NCBI RefSeq assembly: GCF_033406955.1
Contig: NZ_CP137734.1
Span: forward strand, 2,914,001 to 2,978,000
Direction of reading: 5' to 3'
Length of the DNA stretch: 64,000 nt
Source of the DNA: Streptomyces violaceoruber
GTDB lineage: Bacteria > Actinomycetota > Actinomycetes > Streptomycetales > Streptomycetaceae
Shown: piece by piece, positions 42,580-50,255 of the stretch
How the letters are laid out: each line of letters starts with the position of its first letter
Numbering within the stretch: the stretch's first letter is position 1
The notes under the pieces: model-generated
Seen by the model: only the letters and a program-made list of their open reading frames with translations
Databases searched by the model: none
Told to the model about the DNA's origin: nothing
Translations under genes and position numbers: made by a program

Positions 42580-43383
42580 ATGGCCGACACCGTGCTCTAC
42601 GAAGTGAGCGACGGGCTCGCGACGATCACGCTGAACCGCCCCGAGGCGATGAACGCGCTGAACATCGAGACCAAGGTCGCGCTCCGGGACGCGGTGCGCT
42701 CCGCGGCGGCGGACGACGCCGTACGGGCGGTGCTGCTGACCGCGGCCGGGGACCGGGCGTTCTGTGTCGGCCAGGACCTCAAGGAGCACATCGGGCTGCT
42801 GGCCGCCGACCGGGAGACGGGCTCGGGGCAGACGATGAGCACGGTGCGCGAGCACTACAACCCGATCGTCCGGGCGCTGGCCGGCGCGGAGAAGCCGGTG
42901 GTCGCCGCCGTGAACGGCGTGGCGGCCGGCGCGGGGCTCGGTTTCGCGCTCGCCGCGGACTACCGGATCGTCGCGGACACGGCGGCGTTCAACACGTCCT
43001 TCGCGGGCGTGGCGCTCACCGCGGACTCCGGCATCTCCTGGACGCTGCCGCGCGTCGTCGGCCCCGGCCGCGCCGCCGACCTGCTGCTCTTCCCGCGCAG
43101 CATCCGCGCGCAGGAGGCGTACGAGCTGGGCATCGCCACCCGTGTCGTCCCCGCCGCCGACCTGCGCGCCGAGGCCGAGAAGACGGCGCGGGCGCTGGCC
43201 GAGGGGCCGACGGTGGCGTACGCGGCGCTGAAGGAGGCGATGGCGTACGGGCTGACGCACTCGCTGTCCGAGACGCTGGACAAGGAGGACGAGCTTCAGT
43301 CCCGGGCGGGCGCCTCCGAGGACCACGCGATCGCGGTGCGGGCGTTCGTCGAGAAGGAGAAGCCGAAGTATCTGGGCCGGTAG
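42580..43383 (+). CDS. Enoyl-CoA hydratase/isomerase family protein
   Basis: This 267-aa crotonase-fold protein has LNRPEAMNALN, oxyanion-hole segments FCVGQDLKEH and AAVNGVAAGAGLGFALAAD, then FAGVALTADSGISWTLPRVVG. The usual catalytic Glu positions are replaced partly (ADSG where EaGg-type hydratases have a Glu), which fits the PaaG/2-(1,2-epoxyphenylacetyl)-CoA isomerase branch better than a classical hydratase. The ATG has GGAGGGG 6 nt upstream. It stands alone, downstream of a long promoter region. Confidence 0.9.
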   Translation: MADTVLYEVSDGLATITLNRPEAMNALNIETKVALRDAVRSAAADDAVRAVLLTAAGDRAFCVGQDLKEHIGLLAADRETGSGQTMSTVREHYNPIVRALAGAEKPVVAAVNGVAAGAGLGFALAADYRIVADTAAFNTSFAGVALTADSGISWTLPRVVGPGRAADLLLFPRSIRAQEAYELGIATRVVPAADLRAEAEKTARALAEGPTVAYAALKEAMAYGLTHSLSETLDKEDELQSRAGASEDHAIAVRAFVEKEKPKYLGR

Positions 43384-44041
43384 GCGAACACCGGCAGGCA
43401 CGCGCCGCCGTCAGACTCCTGGCGACGGACGGCACCCGACCGGCGACAGGCGGCCCGGCAACCGGCGACAGGCCGCGGGCCGCCGGTGACGACGCCGGGC
43501 GGCCCGGTGATTGCGGCCCGGTGACGGGCCGCCGGTGACGGCGACAAGCCCCCCGCCGACAGACTGCGCACGCCCGACGCCGAGCGGCAAGCAGCCCGAC
43601 GGCTGACGGCGGACCGCCGGTGAGACCGCAGGCGGCCCATGACGACGCCAGGCGGCCCGGCAGCCGGTGACAGGCCGCGGGCCGCCGGTGACGGCGACGA
43701 GCCCCCCGCCGACAGACTGCGCACGCCCGACGCCGGGCGGCAAGCAGCCCGACGGCTGACGGTGGGCCGCCGGTGAGACCGCGGGCGGCCCATGACGACG
43801 CCACGCGGCCCGGCAGCAGCCGGTGACAGGCCGCGGGCAGCCGAGGACGGCGACAAGCAGCCCGCCGACAGACTGCGCACGCCCGACGCCGGGCGGCAAG
43901 CAGCCCGACGGCTGACGGCGGACCGCCGGTGAGACCGCGGGCGGCCGGGGACGGCAACAGGCGGCCCGGTGAAGGCGGGCCGCGGGCGACCTGCGAGCCG
44001 GTCGCAGGCGGTCCGGCCGCCGGTGACGAGTGGCCCGCGGT
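43384..44041. repeat. Gene-free region with ~154-bp tandem repeats
   Basis: These 658 bp lie between the convergent ends of the enoyl-CoA hydratase and tag genes. A unit of 153-156 bp, containing GACAGACTGCGCACGCCCGA, recurs at 43558, 43711 and 43867, with a partial, shuffled copy before the first. Each unit holds several short GCCGCCGGTGA / GCGGGCGGCC words. Open frames across it are low-complexity and carry no ribosome site, so it is taken as non-coding. It may form strong RNA structures and end both transcripts. Confidence 0.85.
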
Positions 44042-44626
44042 TCAGTGTCTGCGGGCCACGCACGCCGCCAGGTGGTCGTCGACCAGTCCGCACGCCTGCA
44101 TCAGCGCGTACGCCGTCGTCGGGCCGACGAAGCGCAGGCCCCGCTTCTTCAGGGCCTTGGACAGAGCCGTGGACTCCGGGGTCACGGCCGGGACGTCGGT
44201 GAGGGTCTTCGGGGCCGGGCGGCCGGCCGGGTCCGGGGCGTGCGACCAGATCAGCTCGTCCAGGTCGCCGGGGGCCCACTCGGCCAGCACGCGCGCGTTG
44301 GTAAGGGTCGCGTCGATCTTGGCGCGGTTGCGGATGATGCCGGTGTCGGCGAGCAGGCGCTCGCGGTCGGTGTCGGTGAAGGCCGCGACCTTGGCGATCT
44401 CGAAGCCGGCGAAGGCGCTGCGGAAGCCGGTGCGCCTGCGCAGGATGGTGATCCAGGAGAGGCCGGACTGGAAGGCCTCCAGGCTGAGCCGTTCGTACAG
44501 CGCGTCGTCCCCGTGGACCGGGCGGCCCCACTCGTCGTCGTGGTACGTGACGTAGTCCGCGGTGGACAGCGCCCAGGGGCAGCGCAGCGCGCCGTCCGGG
44601 CCCGCGACGGCCTCCCCGGCGCTCAC
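44042..44626 (-). CDS. tag: DNA-3-methyladenine glycosylase I
   Basis: This 194-aa protein has the Tag signature: LRCPWALSTADYVTYHDDEWG, then ERLSLEAFQSGLSWITIL (with the conserved Glu and Trp), IIRNRAKIDATLTNA and LKKRGLRFVGPTTAYALMQA, of the HhH fold with zinc snap residues at both ends (RCPW at the start, HLAACVARRH at the end). It removes 3-methyladenine from DNA. The GTG start has GGGAGG 7-8 nt upstream and overlaps the preceding DivIVA-like gene by 4 bp. Confidence 0.95.
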   Translation of the reverse strand: MSAGEAVAGPDGALRCPWALSTADYVTYHDDEWGRPVHGDDALYERLSLEAFQSGLSWITILRRRTGFRSAFAGFEIAKVAAFTDTDRERLLADTGIIRNRAKIDATLTNARVLAEWAPGDLDELIWSHAPDPAGRPAPKTLTDVPAVTPESTALSKALKKRGLRFVGPTTAYALMQACGLVDDHLAACVARRH

Positions 44627-44982
44627 TGCTGCTCCTCCCGGTCCGGCTTGTCCATGACGACGTGGCGGTGGGCCGCCGCGGCCCGGGCGCCCGCCAGCGC
44701 GGACTCCAGGTCGGCGATCCGGGCCTCGCGCTCGGCCAGCTCGGCGCCGAGGCGGCCGAGGGCGTCGTCGACGTCGGCCATGCGGTAGCCGCGGACCACG
44801 AGCGGGAAGCGCAGCCGCTCCACGTCGCCGCGGCCCACCGGACGGTCCGGGGGCAGCGCGTCCCCGACCCGCTCGGGTGCGGCGTCGGGCAGCGGCCCGC
44901 TCTCGCCGCCGCCCACCACGGCGAGCGTCACCGCGGCCACCACGACGGCCAGCGCGATGACGAGGAACAGGAACATGACCAT
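44623..44982 (-). CDS. Small DivIVA-domain membrane protein
   Basis: This 119-aa protein has an N-terminal membrane helix (FLFLVIALAVVVAAVTLAVV), a Pro-rich linker, and the DivIVA-like motif LRFPLVVRGYRMADVDDALGRL (shown as FPLVVRGYRMADVD) followed by a coiled coil (ELAEREARIADLESALAG). Actinobacterial DivIVA-like proteins organise polar growth; this short form is a membrane-tethered relative. It matches Rv1209 in position (folP2-gpgS-Rv1209-tagA, from memory). Coupled to tag by a 4-bp overlap. Confidence 0.88.
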   Translation of the reverse strand: MVMFLFLVIALAVVVAAVTLAVVGGGESGPLPDAAPERVGDALPPDRPVGRGDVERLRFPLVVRGYRMADVDDALGRLGAELAEREARIADLESALAGARAAAAHRHVVMDKPDREEQQ

Positions 44983-45126
44983 CGCTGGGCCCCCATGGTC
45001 GGGTCGGCGTCGGTTGTGCCGGAGTCGGTTGTGTCGGGTCCGATCGTGCCATGCGAGTCTGACAGTCGGGGCCGCGGTGGTCGAAGGTCCGCCCGCCCGG
45101 GGTCGAGAGCGGCACGAGAGAACGGT

Positions 45127-46011
45127 GTGGACCAGGAGATGTCACAGGGGATGCTCAGGCTGGGCAGGCGCGAATTCGCGGCGCACGAGCCGGTGATCAT
45201 GGCCATCGTGAACCGTACCCCGGACTCCTTCTACGACCGGGGAGCGACCTTCGGCGACGAGCCCGCCCTCGCCCGCGTGGAGCAGGCGGTGGCCGAGGGC
45301 GCCGCGATCATCGACGTCGGCGGGGTGAAGGCCGGTCCCGGGGACGAGGTGTCGGCCGTGGAGGAGGCGCGGCGGACGGTGGGGTTCGTCGCGGAGGTGC
45401 GACGTCGGCACCCGGACGTCGTGATCAGCGTGGACACCTGGCGGCACGAGGTCGGCGAGGCCGTCTGCGAGGCCGGGGCCGACCTGCTGAACGACGCGTG
45501 GGGCGGCGTCGACCCGAAGCTCGCGGAGGTCGCGGCCCGGTACGGGGTGGGGCTGGTGTGCACGCACGCGGGCGGCGCCGAGCCGCGGACGCGGCCGCAC
45601 CGGGTGACGTACGACGACGTCGTGGCCGACGTCCTGCGGGTGACGCTGGGGCTGGCCGAGCGGGCGGTGGGGCTGGGGGTGCCGCGGGAGTCGGTGCTGA
45701 TCGACCCCGGGCACGACTTCGGGAAGAACACCCGGCACAGCCTGGAGGCGACGCGACGGCTCGGGGAGATGGTGGAGACGGGGTGGCCGGTGCTGGTGTC
45801 CCTGTCGAACAAGGACTTCGTCGGGGAGACGCTGGACCGGCCGGTGAAGGAACGGCTGATCGGCACGCTGGCGACCACGGCGGTGTCGGCGTGGCTGGGC
45901 GCCAGGGTGTATCGGGTGCACGAGGTGGCGGAGACCCGGCAGGTGCTGGACATGGTGGCGACGATCGCCGGGCACCGGGAGCCGGCGGTGGCGCGGCGGG
46001 GGCTGGCCTAG
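45127..46011 (+). CDS. folP2: FolP2-type dihydropteroate synthase paralogue
   Basis: This is a protein of about 294 aa with the DHPS TIM-barrel motifs VIMAIVNRTPDSFYDRGATF, IIDVGGVKAGPGDEV, VISVDTWRHEV, LLNDAWGG, VCTHAGG and VLIDPGHDFGKNTRHSLEA. It resembles mycobacterial FolP2 closely, which was reported to lack DHPS activity, and differs from canonical FolP in the pterin/PABA loops (TPDSFYD for TPDSFSD). Role in folate synthesis is therefore doubtful. The start is taken at GTG 45127 (GAGAG 6 nt upstream); ATG 45139 and ATG 45151 are alternatives. The TAG stop is shared with the edge of an inserted MITE. Confidence 0.88.
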   Translation: MDQEMSQGMLRLGRREFAAHEPVIMAIVNRTPDSFYDRGATFGDEPALARVEQAVAEGAAIIDVGGVKAGPGDEVSAVEEARRTVGFVAEVRRRHPDVVISVDTWRHEVGEAVCEAGADLLNDAWGGVDPKLAEVAARYGVGLVCTHAGGAEPRTRPHRVTYDDVVADVLRVTLGLAERAVGLGVPRESVLIDPGHDFGKNTRHSLEATRRLGEMVETGWPVLVSLSNKDFVGETLDRPVKERLIGTLATTAVSAWLGARVYRVHEVAETRQVLDMVATIAGHREPAVARRGLA

Positions 46012-46192
46012 GGGTGTCGTTTGGATCAGGCCGGCCGCGGCCGACGGTGCCTTGTGGCCGACCCGAGCGGGGTCTGGTGCGTGCAGCTGCAAGGCGGAGG
46101 AGGGCGACAGGGCGGAGCCCTGGCAACCGACGACAACGCCGCAGATGCGCGTGCCAGCCCCCGCGACCCCGGCAAGATCCAAACGACACCCC
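46011..46192. mobile_element. MITE-like element with 17-bp perfect terminal inverted repeats
   Basis: GGGGTGTCGTTTGGATC at the left and GATCCAAACGACACCCC at the right end enclose 182 bp without an ORF of note. Flanking CTA(G) occurs on both sides, consistent with a 3- or 4-bp target duplication of the kind made by IS5-family elements. It has no transposase, so it would have been mobilised in trans. The insertion target includes the stop codon of folP2. Confidence 0.75.
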
Positions 46193-46260
46193 CTAGGCCC
46201 GGTCGGCCCCGTCCGCGCCCGCGGCCGGCCCGGGGCCTCGCCCCCGCCCGTGACCGGCCG

Positions 46261-47019
46261 TTACCGGCCCGCCTCCTTGGAGACCAGGGCGACCGCCTCG
46301 TCCACGTCGTCGGTGACGTGGAAGAGCATGAGGTCCTTCTCCGCTGCCTTGCCCTGGGCCACCAGGGTGCCGCGGAGCCAGTCCACCAGGCCGCCCCAGT
46401 ACTCCGAGCCGAACAGGACGATGGGGAAGCGGGTCACCTTCTGGGTCTGCACCAGGGTGAGGGCCTCGAAGAGTTCGTCCAGGGTGCCGAGGCCGCCGGG
46501 CAGCACGACGAAGCCCTGCGCGTACTTCACGAACATCATCTTGCGGACGAAGAAGTAGCGGAAGTTCAGGCCGATGTCGACGTAGGGGTTGAGCCCCTGT
46601 TCGAAGGGCAGCTCGATGCCCAGGCCGACCGACGTGCCCTTCGCCTCCAGGGCGCCCTTGTTGGCCGCCTCCATGGCGCCGGGCCCGCCGCCGGTGATGA
46701 CGGCGAAGCCCGCCTCCACCAGCCCGCGGCCCAGCCGTACGCCGGCGTCGTACTCCGGTGAGTCCGCCGGCGTGCGGGCGGAGCCGAAGACGCTGATGGC
46801 GGGTGGCAGTTCGGCCAGCGTGCCGAAGCCCTCGATGAACTCCGACTGGATGCGCAGCACCCGCCAGGGGTCGGTGTGGACCCAGTCCGTCGGAGCACGC
46901 TCGTCCAGCAGGCGCTGGTCCGTGGTGCTCTCCTGCACCTGGCCCCGCCGCCGGAGGACGGGGCCCAGGCGCTGCTCCTCCGGTGGCCGCTTCTTGCCCT
47001 CGGGGTTGCCGGTAGCCAT
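46261..47019 (-). CDS. LOG-family protein (TIGR00730), cytokinin-riboside-monophosphate phosphoribohydrolase-like
   Basis: This 252-aa protein has the Rossmann-like fold with ISVFGSART, AVITGGGPGAMEAANKGA, YFFVRKMMFVKYA and the signature FVVLPGGLGTLDELFEALTL (PGGxGTxxE). LOG enzymes release free nucleobase from nucleoside 5'-monophosphates. An N-terminal extension of about 65 residues is present. The ATG has GGAGGGAG 5 nt upstream. It corresponds to Rv1205 in mycobacteria by recollection, which also lies near dapE and folP2. Confidence 0.92.
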   Translation of the reverse strand: MATGNPEGKKRPPEEQRLGPVLRRRGQVQESTTDQRLLDERAPTDWVHTDPWRVLRIQSEFIEGFGTLAELPPAISVFGSARTPADSPEYDAGVRLGRGLVEAGFAVITGGGPGAMEAANKGALEAKGTSVGLGIELPFEQGLNPYVDIGLNFRYFFVRKMMFVKYAQGFVVLPGGLGTLDELFEALTLVQTQKVTRFPIVLFGSEYWGGLVDWLRGTLVAQGKAAEKDLMLFHVTDDVDEAVALVSKEAGR

Positions 47020-47136
47020 GCGCGCTCCCTCCAGTTGCAGGTTCTTCCACCTCAGCGTAGATCTACGCGGGTTACGTACGAGGGACCTCAGCATGTCCGC
47101 CACGCAGCGACATAAACCCGCCGCGGCTGCCGTGGA

Positions 47137-48216
47137 TCATGCCGTCAGCCAGGAGCGCAGGCGCTCCTCCCCCGCGAGGATCTTCGCCACCTCGACCCGC
47201 TCGTCGCGCTTGTGCGCCAAGTGCGGGTTGCCGGGGCCGTAGTTGACCGCCGAGACGCCGAGCGCCGAGAAGCGGGACACGTCCGTCCAGCCGTACTTCG
47301 GCTGCGGGGTGCCGCCCACCGCCTCGATGAAGGCCGCCGCGGCCGGGTGGGACAGGCCGGGCAGGGCCGCGCCGCTGTGGTCGTCGACCACGAAGTCCGT
47401 CACCCCGCAGCCGTCGAAGACCTCGCGCACGTGGGCCAGGGCCTCCTCGGGACTGCGGTCCGGGGCGTAGCGGAAGTTGACGGTGACCACGCACTCGTCG
47501 GGGATGACGTTGCCGGCCACGCCGCCCGTGATGCCGACCGCGTTGAGGCCCTCGCGGTACTCCAGGCCGTCGATGACCGGGTAGCGGGGCTCGTACGCCG
47601 CGAGGCGCGCGAGGATCGGGGCGGCGGCGTGGATGGCGTTGGAGCCCATCCAGGAGCGCGCCGAGTGCGCCCGCTCCCCCGCGGTCTTCAGCAGCACCCG
47701 CAGGGTGCCCTGGCAGCCGCCCTCCACCTGGCCGTCGGACGGTTCGAGGAGCACCGCGAAGTCGCCCTCCAGCCACTCGGGGTGCGCCTCGGCGACGTGC
47801 TTCAGGCCGTTCAGCTCGGCGGCGACCTCCTCGTTGTCGTAGAAGACGAAGGTCAGGTCGCGGTTGGGGGCGGGGACGGTGGCCGCGATGCGCAGCTGGA
47901 CCGCGACGCCCGCCTTCATGTCGCAGGTGCCGCACCCCCACAGGACGCCGTCCTCGTCCAGCCGGGACGGGACGTTGCCGGCGATCGGCACGGTGTCGAT
48001 GTGGCCCGCCAGGATCACGCGCTCCGCGCGGCCCAGGCCGGTGCGCGCGACGAGGTTGTTGCCGTACCGCTCGACCGACAGGTGGGGCAGGGTCCGCAGG
48101 GCGCTCTCGATCGCGTCCGCCAGGGGCTTCTCGGTGCCGCTCTCGGACGGGAAGTCGACGAGCCGCGCGGTAAGCTCCGCGGCGTCCAGCGTGAGGTCAA
48201 GCGGGGTATCGGCCAT
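47137..48216 (-). CDS. dapE: Succinyl-diaminopimelate desuccinylase
   Basis: This 359-aa M20-family metallohydrolase has VILAGHIDTVPIAG (first zinc His and Asp), WGCGTCDMKAG (bridging Asp), VFYDNEEVA (catalytic Glu pair), ERAHSARSWMG (lid-domain His) and NYGPGNPHLAHKRDERV (last His). It hydrolyses N-succinyl-LL-DAP to LL-DAP and succinate in lysine/peptidoglycan precursor synthesis. The ATG at 48216 starts with MADTPLDLTLDA; the upstream extension does not look coding. dapC, another gene of the pathway, lies 2 kb away. Confidence 0.95.
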   Translation of the reverse strand: MADTPLDLTLDAAELTARLVDFPSESGTEKPLADAIESALRTLPHLSVERYGNNLVARTGLGRAERVILAGHIDTVPIAGNVPSRLDEDGVLWGCGTCDMKAGVAVQLRIAATVPAPNRDLTFVFYDNEEVAAELNGLKHVAEAHPEWLEGDFAVLLEPSDGQVEGGCQGTLRVLLKTAGERAHSARSWMGSNAIHAAAPILARLAAYEPRYPVIDGLEYREGLNAVGITGGVAGNVIPDECVVTVNFRYAPDRSPEEALAHVREVFDGCGVTDFVVDDHSGAALPGLSHPAAAAFIEAVGGTPQPKYGWTDVSRFSALGVSAVNYGPGNPHLAHKRDERVEVAKILAGEERLRSWLTA

Positions 48217-48263
48217 GGGCCCGACCCTAGCGCCCTGCCCTTTCGGGCAAGGTGCGCACCCGG

Positions 48264-48293
48264 CGGACACCGGACCCTACCCTCCAGTACCTT
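48264..48293 (+). promoter_or_regulatory. Leaderless-type promoter of the lysozyme-fold gene
   Basis: -35 CGGACA (48264-48269), 18-bp spacer, -10 TACCTT (48288-48293), then 6 bp to the GTG at 48300. No ribosome site is present before that GTG, consistent with transcription starting at the start codon. Confidence 0.5.
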
Positions 48294-48299
48294 GTACGC

Positions 48300-49268
48300 G
48301 TGCTCCAGCCGTCCCCACCTCGCAAACGCCGTGGCCGCCTCGCCCGTTCGGGCGCCGCCTCCATGGTCCTGCTCGCGGTCGCCGGTTATCTGGCGGTGCA
48401 GTATGTCACCGGAGGCGCGTTCGCTCCGGGGTGCAAGGTGGCCGGCGGCAAGGGCGGCCGGACGACCTACGAGTTCACGCCGGAGCAGGCGGTGAACGCG
48501 GCCACGATCACCGCGGTGGGCACCGCCCGCAAGCTGCCCGACCGGGCCGTGACGATCGCGCTGGCGGCCGCGCTGCAGGAGTCGGCGCTGCGCAATCTGG
48601 ACCACGGTGACAAGGACTCGCTCGGCCTGTTCCAGCAGCGGCCCTCGCAGGGCTGGGGCAAGCCCGAGGAGATCATGGACCCGGCGTACTCGGCGGGCCT
48701 GTTCTACGACCACCTGGTCGAGGTGCCCGGCTACCTGGACCTGCCGCTGACCGACGCCGCCCAGCGGGTGCAGCGCAGCGCCTTCCCCGACGCCTATGCC
48801 AAGCACGAACCGGACGCCGAGTTGCTCGCCGCCGCGCTCACCGGACGGTCGGCGGCCACGCTGACCTGCGTCGGGCGCCCCGGCGCGACCCCGGAGAAGG
48901 GGCCGGACGCGGTCCGCGCGGCGCTGGTGCGGGACTTCGGGCACGACGTGCTGCGACCGGCCGGCGCGGAGGTGGGCGGCGACGCCGCGTCCCGGCGGCC
49001 CGCGACCGGTTCCGACGAGCGGACCGTGACACTGCCGGTGACCGGCTCCACCGGTTCCGGCCCGGCCCGGGAGCACGTGCGGCGCGGCTGGCAGTTGGCG
49101 CACTGGGCGGTGGCCAACGCCTCCTCGCTGCACATCCAACGGGTCACCTACGCGGGCCGGGAGTGGACCGCGGGCAACACCGACAGCAAGTGGTACCCGA
49201 CGGGCACCGAGGGCGCCAAGGGCGCGGAGCGGGCGGCGGAAGCGGTGCGGATCACGTCCGCCCGGTAG
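48300..49268 (+). CDS. Membrane-anchored/secreted protein with lysozyme-like (transglycosylase) fold
   Basis: This 322-aa protein has a basic N-terminus followed by one membrane helix (ASMVLLAVAGYLAVQYV). The extracytoplasmic domain contains ALAAALQESALRNLDHGDKD and SLGLFQQRPSQGWGKPEEI, a pattern of goose-type lysozyme/lytic transglycosylases (Glu in LQESAL, then GLFQQRP). The C-terminal part has a helix-rich WQLAHWAVANASSLHIQRVT and a strand YAGREWTAGNTDSKWY. A peptidoglycan-acting role is an inference. The start GTG lacks a ribosome site. Divergent from dapE. Confidence 0.82.
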   Translation: MLQPSPPRKRRGRLARSGAASMVLLAVAGYLAVQYVTGGAFAPGCKVAGGKGGRTTYEFTPEQAVNAATITAVGTARKLPDRAVTIALAAALQESALRNLDHGDKDSLGLFQQRPSQGWGKPEEIMDPAYSAGLFYDHLVEVPGYLDLPLTDAAQRVQRSAFPDAYAKHEPDAELLAAALTGRSAATLTCVGRPGATPEKGPDAVRAALVRDFGHDVLRPAGAEVGGDAASRRPATGSDERTVTLPVTGSTGSGPAREHVRRGWQLAHWAVANASSLHIQRVTYAGREWTAGNTDSKWYPTGTEGAKGAERAAEAVRITSAR

Positions 49269-49421
49269 CGCGCCCGTACGAAGCGTCATCTCCGCGAGTG
49301 ACCCGCGTCGGCGCGAAGTCGACGCGGAGCACGGGTTTTCGCACCCTCACCCCCGAACGCGTCGCGGCCCAGGAAAATCAAGGGCCGTAAGGATTCAGCA
49401 GACTTTCCGACCGGCGCCCTT

Positions 49422-49449
49422 TTGCCCGTTTTTCTGTGCACCTGATAAT
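49422..49449 (+). promoter_or_regulatory. Promoter of the small secreted protein gene
   Basis: -35 TTGCCC, 16-bp spacer, -10 GATAAT (49444-49449), in a T-rich local context unusual for this chromosome. Confidence 0.55.
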
Positions 49450-49460
49450 GCGACGCATTA
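49446..49460. promoter_or_regulatory. 15-bp palindrome overlapping the -10 box (operator candidate)
   Basis: TAATGCG-A-CGCATTA is a perfect odd palindrome covering half of the -10 hexamer, an ideal repressor position. The regulator is unknown. Confidence 0.55.
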
Positions 49461-49605
49461 CCAACTCTTTACGTTGGGTCGCCGCAACCTTCGTGGCTCT
49501 CGAGCGGTAGTCACTGCGTCCGAGCCCGGTCGACCACTCTCCGGTCGCCCTCCGGGCCCGGTCGGATTTTCCATCGTTGCTGTCGACTTACGCCCAAGGA
49601 GCATC

Positions 49606-50037
49606 ATGTCCCTCCCCCTGACCCGCCGGATCGCCCGTGCCGCGCTGCTCGTCGCTGCGGGAGCGGCTGCCGGGGTCGGTGCGGCCGGCTCCGCCAGCGC
49701 GGCTCCCGAACTGCCGGCCACCCCGAACCTCGGGGGACTGACCGCCCTGGACGGGGCGAACGTCGGCAACACCGCCGCCTCCGCCGCCGAGAGCGCCACC
49801 GAGACGGCGGGCGACACCGGCGGCAAGGCCGTCAAGAAGGCCGTGCCGACGGCCGGCAAGACCGGTGGATCGGTCGTCAAGAAGGCCACGCCGGCGGCGC
49901 AGAACGCGGCCGGGGACGCGGCGGGCTCCGCCGGGGACATCGTGGGTGACACGGCGGCGACCGCCACGAAGGGCGGGCTGCCGACGGACGCGCTGGGCAA
50001 GGGCGGGCTGCCGGTGCAGGGGCTTCCGCTGGGCTGA
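49606..50037 (+). CDS. Small secreted Ala/Gly/Thr-rich protein
   Basis: This 143-aa protein has a signal peptide (MSLPLTRRIARAALLVAAGA, cleavage after ASA near APE). The mature part is low-complexity: AASAAESATETAGDTGGKAV, KKAVPTAGKTGGSVVKKATP and a GGLP-repeat end. No enzymatic motif is present. Such proteins are common cell-surface or secreted proteins of streptomycetes, often mislabelled as ATP-binding. The ATG has AAGGAG 5 nt upstream. Confidence 0.85.
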   Translation: MSLPLTRRIARAALLVAAGAAAGVGAAGSASAAPELPATPNLGGLTALDGANVGNTAASAAESATETAGDTGGKAVKKAVPTAGKTGGSVVKKATPAAQNAAGDAAGSAGDIVGDTAATATKGGLPTDALGKGGLPVQGLPLG

Positions 50038-50255
50038 CGTCGGCTGCGCCGGGCTGTACGGCGCCGGGTCCTGGGGTTCCCGGGGCCCGGCGTTCTGCTT
50101 GCCCACGCCGGGCCAGTGGGCGTGTCCTGAGCCGGGGCCCGGCGCTGTGGGCGGTGCCCACCCTCCCCCATTGCCTTGAGGGCATGGGCGGTGCCCCCAT
50201 CGCCCTGCGGAACGATTGCCCACAGCGGGGCCAAGGCCCTCAGCCCCTCAGGGCC

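Larger units (their letters stand above)
49269..49605. other. Intergenic region with promoter of the small secreted protein
   Basis: These 337 bp carry no gene. They include an AT-rich promoter section around 49420-49470 (see next entries), then about 140 bp of 5' UTR to the start codon at 49606. Confidence 0.6.

Noticed and set aside
43296..44531. Minus-strand open frame of 411 codons over the tandem repeats and tag
   Set aside because: Low-complexity translation of a non-coding repeat, out of frame with Tag, no start signal.
46012..46192. MITE read as a structured RNA gene
   Set aside because: The inverted ends plus flanking duplication are better explained by a transposed element; no promoter seen.
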